Positions 35,701 through 41,908 of a stretch of DNA of 48,097 nucleotides are shown in pieces. Position 1 is the stretch's first letter. Every line of letters begins with the position of its first letter. Under the pieces are notes generated by a model. The model saw only the letters and a list, made by a program, of their open reading frames with translations. It made no database searches and was not told the DNA's origin. Origin of the DNA: an uncultured Bacteroides sp. (GTDB taxonomy: Bacteria > Bacteroidota > Bacteroidia > Bacteroidales > Bacteroidaceae). The translations under genes were made by a program, and so were the position numbers. The DNA lies in contig CAKUYM010000004.1 in assembly GCA_934716785.1 (NCBI GenBank), forward strand, positions 1 through 48,097. Direction: 5' to 3'.

Positions 35701-35874
35701 TGTCACAGTACCCGTAGGCACGGCAGCATCTTTCACCGTTACTGAAGCTCCAATCAATGGCCCCTGTTCATCTATCACTTTACCAGTAACTACATGCTGG
35801 GAGTAAACGTTTAATGTTCCTATCAACAACGAGAACATCAATACGATTTTTCTTAAAATACAGGAGTTGTTCAT
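32719..35874 (-). CDS. SusC/RagA TonB-dependent transporter of the alginate PUL
   Basis: First gene of the alginate operon, 1051 residues. It has a signal peptide to about 26 (NVYSQ), a CarboxypepD_reg-like domain at 28-105 (GPLIGASVTV, then GRYSIKVP), TonB-box-like DDVVVIGYG at 107-115, and a plug with ALQGSMSGLTV, LVIIDGFPVSG and EILKDAASAAIYGSRAANGVIMVTT. A 22-strand-type barrel ends SAGFDINF. It imports alginate oligomers made at the surface into the periplasm, in complex with the SusD behind it. The start codon is about 18 bp from the predicted transcription start of a consensus promoter that overlaps regulator-type operators, so the whole operon is probably controlled here. Confidence 0.95.
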   Translation of the reverse strand: MNNSCILRKIVLMFSLLIGTLNVYSQHVVTGKVIDEQGPLIGASVTVKDAAVPTGTVTDAEGRYSIKVPNSKTILVYSYIGYVDKAEAVGKRTVVNVTLEEDSKMLDDVVVIGYGTQAKSHLTGSISKLEGEKLINAPVSDVTTALQGSMSGLTVSNETSEVGVTPSIRVRGTGSISAESEPLVIIDGFPVSGGLSSINAADVKSIEILKDAASAAIYGSRAANGVIMVTTKSGTPDKPKYSFKFYQGFKYAYKLHDLMTSSEWLDLLTKEAEMGGPSVPANARGAAYLESQMGTTDWQKEGLRDLAGITNVQMSISGGRKETKYFVSAAYTKDQGVMLQNLLDKLNFRTKLDAKLSNIVSVGVNVSGTYTKTERPKNNFIDFYRTPSFLPVYHNDWSTELTGYSGFARGSHFNNIMTPTGTPDADGNPTLEKSSPFTSANNNPRSVMANTTRWSESMQGLASMYLTVDICKGLQFKTSNGLNVRFSPSYYYGNRNATKDKEESKATYFSTLYVDLLSENTLSYHLDFGQNKSHSIDALLGYTIESTRNQRVAMTATGFATDDIHTLNAATVYSLASKGNGNTDGTGTFRYPDVVLESYLGRINYSYLGRYLLSASLRLDRSSLFSKGNRNAWFPSASLGWRVNEEKFMKNIKAISNLKLRASYGVTGNNRISYDAALEVLNSANYVTGTGNGQLVNGSANISSSLANPHITWEKTDEFNYGLDLGFLKNRINLAIDAYYSVTRALLFEQPTQSFTGYSYYWNNIGKVRNSGVEIQLDTHNFKNRKFSWDTNINFSLSRNKLLELGGEQQVINQGERSECYIAKVGSPLIQFYGYKTNGVWNSMEEINANPHFSNDVPGGLRIVDTNGDGSLTPEDRVPLGSPYPDFTWGITNTFQIKNFDISFLIQGVQGIDVYNGDVYYNETLKWNKNYTKNRWVSAENPGNGKVPYQKLGYDICLTDYPLQNASYACLRNFTLGYTLPSAAARKMKLSGVRFYVSGSNLLYIWGSGYKGINPESRMTSSQYSSAMISGYQRGGFPLTTTISAGFDINF

Positions 35875-35898
35875 AGATTAGTGTTTTAATTTTCATGA

Positions 35899-35929
35899 CA
35901 AACGTAGTGATTAAAATTGGTAAACCAAA
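35899..35929 (-). promoter_or_regulatory. Consensus Bacteroides promoter of the alginate operon
   Basis: On the minus strand, -33 TTTG (35926-35929) is followed after exactly 19 bp by -7 TACGTTTG (35899-35906), a full match to TTTG-N19-21-TAnnTTTG. Transcription would begin near 35892, about 18 bp before the susC start codon. The -33 element lies inside the operator palindrome. Confidence 0.8.
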
Positions 35930-35946
35930 ATTTTGGTCTACCAATT
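35915..35946. promoter_or_regulatory. Paired TTGGT-N2-ACCAA operators (probable GntR/FCD binding sites)
   Basis: A 32-bp near-perfect palindrome (15 of 16 pairs) centred between 35930 and 35931. It is made of two 12-bp dyads with perfect arms: TTGGT-AA-ACCAA at 35917-35928 and TTGGT-CT-ACCAA at 35933-35944, centres 16 bp apart. This is the half-site and spacing I associate with UxuR/ExuR hexuronate regulators of the same GntR/FCD class as the adjacent gene. The left dyad covers the -33 element of the susC promoter and the right one lies just upstream. Bound protein would block RNA polymerase. Confidence 0.75.
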
Positions 35947-35977
35947 AATATTTATTAACACAAGCGAGTAATTCTCT

Positions 35978-36009
35978 TATAAATAGCACATTACGTGTAC
36001 CTATTTATA
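35978..36009 (+). promoter_or_regulatory. Inverted repeat upstream of the gntR gene
   Basis: Nine-base arms (35978-35986 tataaatag and 36001-36009 ctatttata) are separated by 14 bp. The symmetry continues as ctctt/aagag after a 2-base bulge on the right. The repeat lies between the operators and gntR, so it may be a second operator or part of the gntR promoter or leader. Only a weak -7 match (TTACTTTG, 36042-36049) follows. Confidence 0.4.
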
Positions 36010-36115
36010 AAAGAGAGAAAGAATATTTTTACTATAAAGCTTTACTTTGAAAGATAATATTCGTACTTTTACAGCCGAAACCGAAAAGGACATCTTTTTT
36101 AAATATTTATATCTT

Positions 36116-36835
36116 ATGAAAGACGAAATCAATTCGCAGCCTGTTAAGCATGTAATTGAACACATAAAAAGACAAATATCAGAACGGCAAATCTTACCTG
36201 GAGAGCGGCTGCCTTCTGAACGTAAGTTATCCGAACTTTTAAAAGTCAGTCGGTCTCATGTCCGTGAGGCATTACAGAAACTGGAATTATACGGTATTGT
36301 AAAAACATATCCCCAAAGCGGAACGGTAGTATCCGAATTTTCCAAAGACCAGTTGGACACAATGATTACCGATGCCTTGAAAATCAGCAGATATGATTTT
36401 TCAAGCTTGGTTTATGTACGCGTACTATTGGAGATAGAGGTATGCAAACTATGTGCAATGAACCGTACAGAAGAGGATTTGAAAAATATTGAAAACACTC
36501 TTGCCGAATTGGAAGAAAAGTTTGACACAGACCTTCGTGTCGAAAAAGATTTTGCCTTTCACCAAGCCATTGCGCAAGGCGGACATAATCCGGTCATCAG
36601 TTCACTCTTACTCATTATTACCCCCGATATTTTAAAATATTATCAAAAATACAAGGTTTGTGCCGTGCCGCAAAAAACGGTACATGCGGAGCATAGAGAA
36701 ATGTTACAGAAGATAAAAGATAGAGACAAAGATGGAATGAAAGAGCTGGTGCTCCGCCACTTGTCCAATCTGATTGATTTTGCCAAAATGTCTGCGAAAG
36801 GAGATATCCCGGAATTCGAATACGGACATATCTAA
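36116..36835 (+). CDS. GntR-family (FadR/FCD subfamily) transcriptional regulator of alginate use
   Basis: DNA-binding repressor of 239 residues. The start is set at the ATG at 36116 (MKDEINSQPV); the frame can extend to a TTG at 36047, but that adds 23 residues ahead of a complete winged helix and overlaps the likely promoter. The wHTH has the GntR signature LPGERLPSERKLSELLKVSRSHVREAL (28-53). The FCD ligand domain keeps the metal-type ligands Asp145, His149, His193 and His215. It is divergent from the alginate operon across a gap with two matching dyads, so autoregulated repression relieved by a uronate such as DEH or KDG is the likely logic. The marine Zobellia alginate regulator AusR is a GntR protein with a comparable role. 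Confidence 0.9.
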   Translation: MKDEINSQPVKHVIEHIKRQISERQILPGERLPSERKLSELLKVSRSHVREALQKLELYGIVKTYPQSGTVVSEFSKDQLDTMITDALKISRYDFSSLVYVRVLLEIEVCKLCAMNRTEEDLKNIENTLAELEEKFDTDLRVEKDFAFHQAIAQGGHNPVISSLLLIITPDILKYYQKYKVCAVPQKTVHAEHREMLQKIKDRDKDGMKELVLRHLSNLIDFAKMSAKGDIPEFEYGHI

Positions 36836-36859
36836 GATATATACAAAGAATATATTTAG

Positions 36860-37035
36860 CTATTTGTATGCAAGAAACTATTCGGTCTCTTGCATACGAC
36901 TATTGTCATTTATGCATAAAACTAATCGTCTGACTATAGTTACTTTTTCGTCTGACTATAGTCAGACGAAAGAACAACTGTAGTCAGACGCAAGTTCAAC
37001 TATAGTCAGACGAATAAATTTATGCGACTGAAAAG
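36860..37035. repeat. Array of 22-bp-phased palindromic units (array B) downstream of gntR
   Basis: Clear units are 36926-36947, 36948-36969, 36970-36991 and 36992-37013. The second lies in a perfect 26-bp palindrome at 36946-36971. The core ctatag/ctgtag recurs exactly every 22 bp (36934, 36956, 36978, 37000). The half-site tagtcagacg appears in the last three units and its complement cgtctgacta in the first two. In the same register, atgcaa (36868), ttgcat (36890), atgcat (36912) and atgcga (37022) form palindromic or near-palindromic cores of another sequence. The 250-bp gap holds no gene. Period and design match array A although the sequences differ. Confidence 0.75.
36866..36897 (+). terminator. 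Hairpin downstream of gntR, possible terminator
   Basis: Perfect 10-bp arms (gtatgcaaga at 36866-36875, tcttgcatac at 36888-36897) around a 12-base loop, 31 bp past the gntR stop. It could end the gntR transcript. The two arms also fall in the 22-bp register of the array that follows, so it may equally be the first units of that array. Confidence 0.5.
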
Positions 37036-37085
37036 TTAGTCACGTGTATGGAAAAGATTAAATAATAGCGACCGAATAATTAATC

Positions 37086-37904
37086 CTATTTGGATGAGAC
37101 AGGCAAGTTCTTCTTTATATAATCTACCATTAGCAAGCATCCCGGTGCACACATACTGCCATGATCAAATCCTTGAAGCTCATGCAGAAACACCTTGTCG
37201 TTGCCCAAACTGCGAAGCACGGCAAACAGATGGGCATTTTCTTCATAACGGGCAGCCAATTCTTGGTTCCTATCTCCCGTTATAAGGTATATAGGCGGGG
37301 TTCCTTTACGCGCATTATTCAACGGAGCATACCGGTCAATAACCGGTATGCCGTCAGTTAGCTTCCGTTCTTTCCGAATGGTGAAATGAGTTACCGTCTG
37401 TCCGCTAAGCGGAAACCAGGCCAGCACCTTATCCGCATCTACCTGATGTTTCTGTAAATAGCTCTTATCCAATGCCAACATCAAAGATAAATAGCCACCC
37501 GCAGAATGGCCGGACACCATGATTTTGTCCGGATCTCCTCCATACTGCCGGATGTGCCTGAAAACCCAAGCCACAGCCTCAGCAGCATCTTCGATATAGG
37601 CTGGATTGGTAGCCCGCGGACTCAGCCTGTAATTGACCGCCACAACAGCAAATCCTTTCTCCATCAACTCACGGGGAATATGCTTATTACCTCCTGTCAA
37701 TCCGCCACCATGAAACCACACCACCGTTGAAAAGTCTTTGGTGCCCTCAGGGTAATAAATATCCAGTTTACAACGCTCCATCCGATAGGAATCTGTCTCA
37801 TCATTATTCAAAAGGTATGGAATATTTGTTTGGGTCTGATAAACAGTCTGGGCAGACAACGCCATGACGCATCCCAGTAATAGAAAAAGGATCCGAAATC
37901 TCAT
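37086..37904 (-). CDS. Secreted alpha/beta-hydrolase esterase (BD-FAE/acetylesterase-like)
   Basis: Product of 272 residues with signal peptide ending at ALSAQ. The catalytic architecture is complete: oxyanion loop HGGG (65-68), nucleophile Ser134 in SGHSAGG, Asp211 in TGDRNQE and His248 in FDHGS. The KLDIYYPEG strand is typical of bifunctional acetyl/feruloyl esterases that trim plant polysaccharides. It resembles the esterase in the alginate operon in fold only; their sequences differ. It converges on gntR across the 22-bp array, and an unrelated gene lies 96 bp upstream, so it may be a single-gene unit. I saw no clear promoter or other feature in the 96-bp gap 37905-38000. Confidence 0.82.
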   Translation of the reverse strand: MRFRILFLLLGCVMALSAQTVYQTQTNIPYLLNNDETDSYRMERCKLDIYYPEGTKDFSTVVWFHGGGLTGGNKHIPRELMEKGFAVVAVNYRLSPRATNPAYIEDAAEAVAWVFRHIRQYGGDPDKIMVSGHSAGGYLSLMLALDKSYLQKHQVDADKVLAWFPLSGQTVTHFTIRKERKLTDGIPVIDRYAPLNNARKGTPPIYLITGDRNQELAARYEENAHLFAVLRSLGNDKVFLHELQGFDHGSMCAPGCLLMVDYIKKNLPVSSK

Positions 37905-38000
37905 ATATACAATTCAAATTTTATCGCATTGACAAAGTGATGTACACTTCTGTATGCACAATCTTTCAAATTATTTTATTCCGCCAGCTATTGCGTATTA

Positions 38001-39056
38001 TTATCTCATAAAGAAAGAAGACATAACATAAGCATAAGCATCATTCAACTCAGCCAAAGAGGACTTCTTTTTTATAGCAATGCCACATTTCTTGCAGAAA
38101 TCATTAAGCAGGCTTTTGGTAAGTCCGTCGGCAACGAGAATCATAGCAGGACAGGCATCATCGGAAGAGAAAATGTTGGCCAAATCATTCAGCAAAGTGT
38201 CCGGTTTCTTTTCATTGCCATCCGTTAAAAATAGCGGAGGCAGCAACGCCCCACTCTCTTCATCCAAACACAACATCAATCCTAAGAAGCAAGGAGCCTC
38301 ATCAGAGTTCGCATCGAAGACAGGAGGAACATGTACAAAGCGACATTGAAATGTACCTGTTTTTCTCAGAGACTTCAGTTTATGCGCCAAAATATCATTG
38401 TTAAAACTCGGCTTAGGATATACATCCGGACATAAAGCCGGCAATTTTGTCGTACTCCATTGGTAGGTCCCATCAGCCTGCGGAATAAGATAAGGCACCA
38501 CCTTTCCTCCTTTCTCTGTCGGATATGTACTATACAGTTCAAAGCCCAATTCTTCACGACTGTGAGTTTTCAGCATTTCAGCTACATGAGCCGAGGCCTC
38601 AAGAGCCTCCGTGATGGCCTGTGCATCCTCTTCTTTCGTGATGCTCCATGGCATCTTATAAGGGCTATAACGGGCAAAATCGGGCCAGCCCTTAGGACGA
38701 CGTACTTTCACTCCATGTGACGCGACATAAGCTTTGATGATTTTTTTGCTCTGAGGCGTCATATCATTCGCATTTACAAAATCACAATTGATACAATCAA
38801 AAGATATTGAGGCTTCATGCATCTCGACAACCTCCTTATTTGCCATCGAAATAGTTTTCAGATAAGTAGAAAATCCTAAATCTCCGATATATAAACCAAG
38901 TGCAAAATGCTCACCGGCATTTCCCATGACAGAACAATAACCTATCTCACCTGTAGAAAGGCTGACAGCAAAAAGATCAGAATCCTCAAGTGTCTTCCAT
39001 AATTCTATTTCCCTATAGCGAAAAGCCGCCGAAAGCATTGAATCGTTTAATACCAT
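38001..39056 (-). CDS. Hypothetical cytoplasmic protein (DUF7309/DUF6930-like two-domain)
   Basis: Product of 351 residues with no signal peptide or membrane segment. The N-terminal half (LWKTLEDSDLFAVSL, then GYCSVMGNAGEHFALGLYIGDLGF) and the C-terminal half (CLDEESGALLPPLFLT, then PAMILVADGLTKSLLNDFCKKCGI) resemble, from memory, the DUF7309 and DUF6930 domains that occur together in proteins of unknown role. A short FDCINCDF segment has two cysteines. It has no link to carbohydrate use and is bounded by a terminator upstream, so it is a resident orphan gene between two loci. No function is claimed. Confidence 0.75.
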   Translation of the reverse strand: MVLNDSMLSAAFRYREIELWKTLEDSDLFAVSLSTGEIGYCSVMGNAGEHFALGLYIGDLGFSTYLKTISMANKEVVEMHEASISFDCINCDFVNANDMTPQSKKIIKAYVASHGVKVRRPKGWPDFARYSPYKMPWSITKEEDAQAITEALEASAHVAEMLKTHSREELGFELYSTYPTEKGGKVVPYLIPQADGTYQWSTTKLPALCPDVYPKPSFNNDILAHKLKSLRKTGTFQCRFVHVPPVFDANSDEAPCFLGLMLCLDEESGALLPPLFLTDGNEKKPDTLLNDLANIFSSDDACPAMILVADGLTKSLLNDFCKKCGIAIKKKSSLAELNDAYAYVMSSFFMR

Positions 39057-39182
39057 AATACTTGTCTATTTTTTGTCCAAAGGTCTGTATTTCTCCCAAA
39101 AGATACAAATAATCAAACAGATTTATGGATGAAAAATTTCAATAGTTAGAAAGATGCATATGAGACTCTAAACTTTATACAG

Positions 39183-39212
39183 GCGGGTGTGCCAAAGATT
39201 TGGCACACCCGC
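39183..39212 (-). terminator. Strong terminator after the GH3 gene
   Basis: A perfect 14-bp stem (gcgggtgtgccaaa, 39183-39196, with 39199-39212) nearly closes on itself and sits 10 bp past the GH3 stop. On the minus strand it is followed by a modestly T-rich stretch. It ends the operon that comes in from the right edge. Confidence 0.85.
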
Positions 39213-39221
39213 GCTATTGAA

Positions 39222-41843
39222 TTATAACCGGACATTCAGAACCGAACGTCCTTCCACAGCTATTTCTTTCGACACATACCCCTCCTTGGAGAAAATCAAT
39301 ATATCATCAGAAGCGACCTGTTGCAACAGATATTCTCCTTTCTTATCGGTCACTGCCAATTCTTTCTTGTCTCCTTTCGAATAGATACGGACTCCTTCTA
39401 TCGGAGTAGCTTGTACATCTCTAACTACCCCACGCACTACAATCTTTTTACCTGTTCCGATTTTATTAATATGATTTTGTTTTATGCTTGATGTGGGCAG
39501 TGTAGAGACAGACAGGTTTCCTACACTTATCACTTGCTTCTGCAATATGCAATCAGAAGCATTTCCAACCTGAATCTCAAATTCCCCGGATTCAAGGAAA
39601 GGATTTCCATCCTTATCAATCAGGCATAATTCAGAAACCGGAACTCGCAGCGTCACCTCTTTTTGTTCTCCCGGTTTCAGTTCCGGTTTGGCAAATGCCT
39701 TCAACTGTTTCACCGGAGTCACGACAGAACTCACCAAGTCACGGACATACAGTTGCACCACTTCCTTTCCTGTTCTTTGTCCGGTGTTACGGACTTGCAC
39801 TTTCACCTCTATTGTATCTCCGGAAGCATATACGTTCTTATTACACTCCATTTTATCAAAAGAGAAAGTAGTATAACTCAACCCGTGTCCAAAAGTCCAC
39901 AACGGTTCAGGAGATGAGAAAACATAGTCACGGCCGGATTGTTCATAACTGCCGGGACGTTTATAGAATCCCTTATCAGAAGGCAAATGATTATAATACA
40001 CAGGCAAGTGTCCTACACTTTGAGGGAAAGAGTAAGTGAGGTGCCCCGATGGATTCACCTTTCCGAAAAGGACATCGGCAATAGCATGCCCCTCTTGCTC
40101 ACCGCCATACCACTGTGCCACAATCGCAGGAATATGCTCTTTCTCCCAAGGAATGGCAAACGGCTTGCCACTCACCAATACCAGTATCACCGGTTTGCCG
40201 GTAGCATAGACCGCCCGAATCAAATCACCTTGTGCGCCGGTCAGACTTAAATCGCTTAAATCAAATCCTTCTCCACAGTTTGTGCGAGTATAGTCACGAG
40301 CCAATGAGGCACTGGAACTTCCGCAGAAAATCACAGCTACATCACTTTTCAATGCTGCCTCCACCGCTTCACCGATGCCTGTTGTGTCACGAGACATCAT
40401 GCTGCAACCTACAGCATAATTTATTCTGACTTTCTCTCCCGCCAGTGCCTTGATTCCTTGCAATGGAGTAATCCCATCCTTATTATCCCGGCTCCATGTA
40501 TAATCACCGAACTGTACCTGATCTGCATTAGGACCTATAACCGCAATAGAAGTCAATTTATTCATATCCAAAGGCAACAGATTGTCTTCATTCTTCAACA
40601 GTACGATAGATTCTTCCGCTATCTGACGAGAAAGTTCCACGCTGCGGGGAGAATGCATTTCACCGGAAGTCGCATGCTTATCTCCGTATGGGTCTTCAAA
40701 AAGTCCGCATTCGAATTTAGCAGTCAGTACCCGGTGAACAGCTGTATCTATATAAGACTCATCCAATTTTCCTTCTCTTACCAATCGGGATAATTCAGGA
40801 TAACACTCACTGGAAGCCTCTACGTCAAGGCCCGCAGTCAGTGCCTGTGTTGCAGCCTCCGCCTTATTAGCTGCCGTATGATGAAAAGTCTCCAGCATTT
40901 CGATAGCACCCCAATCCGAATAAACATATCCTTTAAATCCCCAACGGTCTCTTAATATATCAGTTAATAAATACCGGGAAGCGGAATTCGGTATCCGGTT
41001 CCAAGAATTATAAGTAGACATAACTGCATAAACAGGTAAATGCCGTAACACCATCTCAAAAGGTTTCAAATAAACAGCATGCAAATCATATAAACCACAG
41101 TCCACAGAAGCCAAGTTTAACCCTCCCAACGGATTCCCGTGTGGACCATAATGTTTCAGCATAGGAGAAATTCCATTATCAAGATATCCTTTTACCTCCG
41201 ACTGCGCAAAGATACCACAGAGAAACGGATCCTCCCCATAAGATTCCTCTACTCTCCCCCAACGCAAATCACGTACAACATCAATGCACGGAGCTAATAC
41301 CTGCCTCATTCCCTGCGCATGCAAATCATCGGCAGTCATACAAGCCCTCCGATAAGCAAGATCAGGATTAAACGTGCTGCCGAGAGCTATATTTTGTGGA
41401 AAAATGGTAGAACCTTCATGTGCAGAACCATGCAAAGATTCGGCTACAGTAAAAGCCGGAATACCGAGCCTGGTACGGGTAAGCATATATTCCTGTATTT
41501 CCCGCATACTACTCCGACAATTCTCACCCGTCAACGGAAAACCTTCTACAAATCCATATCCTGTTTCTCCAACAACAGCGGTTAGCTTTTCTTTGTCCAA
41601 CGTTTGTTCATTAAAGATGTCCCACGAATGTAAATGACGTATCTGTGCGATTTTCTCTTCCAACGTCATGCGCTTCATCAAATCATCCACCCGTTGTGAA
41701 ACAGGCAACCCGGCTTGCTGATAAGGAAACGGCTGTGCATTAACAACTGTTGCCAATAAAGTCAGAAAAACTCCTGACAAAAACCTCTTTTTATTCAATG
41801 AGGTTGCTATGATCCTCTTTCTCATCGTATATCTATACATCAT
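39222..41843 (-). CDS. GH3 beta-glycosidase with C-terminal CarboxypepD_reg-like domain
   Basis: Secreted exo-beta-glycosidase of 873 residues (or 867 if the ATG at 41825 is used; both keep the signal peptide ending at VVNAQ). The GH3 barrel runs about 50-400, with nucleophile Asp310 in YSDWG and the substrate-binding KH at 230-231 (MLKHYGPHG). The alpha/beta sandwich follows (VVQW-type QWYGGEQEG, GHLTYSFPQSVG) and then an FnIII-like domain to about 770. Unusually, residues about 797-873 form an extra small beta domain (VRGVVRDVQATPIEGVRIYS, then GEYLLQQV, then FSKEGYVSKEI) that matches the CarboxypepD_reg-like domain found at the N-terminus of SusC proteins. Specificity (glucose, xylose or other) is not readable. 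It is the last gene of its operon. Confidence 0.9.
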   Translation of the reverse strand: MMYRYTMRKRIIATSLNKKRFLSGVFLTLLATVVNAQPFPYQQAGLPVSQRVDDLMKRMTLEEKIAQIRHLHSWDIFNEQTLDKEKLTAVVGETGYGFVEGFPLTGENCRSSMREIQEYMLTRTRLGIPAFTVAESLHGSAHEGSTIFPQNIALGSTFNPDLAYRRACMTADDLHAQGMRQVLAPCIDVVRDLRWGRVEESYGEDPFLCGIFAQSEVKGYLDNGISPMLKHYGPHGNPLGGLNLASVDCGLYDLHAVYLKPFEMVLRHLPVYAVMSTYNSWNRIPNSASRYLLTDILRDRWGFKGYVYSDWGAIEMLETFHHTAANKAEAATQALTAGLDVEASSECYPELSRLVREGKLDESYIDTAVHRVLTAKFECGLFEDPYGDKHATSGEMHSPRSVELSRQIAEESIVLLKNEDNLLPLDMNKLTSIAVIGPNADQVQFGDYTWSRDNKDGITPLQGIKALAGEKVRINYAVGCSMMSRDTTGIGEAVEAALKSDVAVIFCGSSSASLARDYTRTNCGEGFDLSDLSLTGAQGDLIRAVYATGKPVILVLVSGKPFAIPWEKEHIPAIVAQWYGGEQEGHAIADVLFGKVNPSGHLTYSFPQSVGHLPVYYNHLPSDKGFYKRPGSYEQSGRDYVFSSPEPLWTFGHGLSYTTFSFDKMECNKNVYASGDTIEVKVQVRNTGQRTGKEVVQLYVRDLVSSVVTPVKQLKAFAKPELKPGEQKEVTLRVPVSELCLIDKDGNPFLESGEFEIQVGNASDCILQKQVISVGNLSVSTLPTSSIKQNHINKIGTGKKIVVRGVVRDVQATPIEGVRIYSKGDKKELAVTDKKGEYLLQQVASDDILIFSKEGYVSKEIAVEGRSVLNVRL

Positions 41844-41908
41844 TCCTATTATTATCTAAATTCTACAGATATTCCGTACATTTTATCAATGTACCTGCAA
41901 CTGAACTA

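Noticed and set aside
36047..36115. N-terminal extension of the GntR regulator from a TTG start
   Set aside because: The 23 extra residues precede a complete winged-helix domain and overlap the likely promoter. The ATG at 36116 gives the usual family length.
36860..37035. CRISPR array or multiple tandem terminators
   Set aside because: There are no spacers, and no T-run follows each palindrome. Only the first hairpin is a reasonable terminator.
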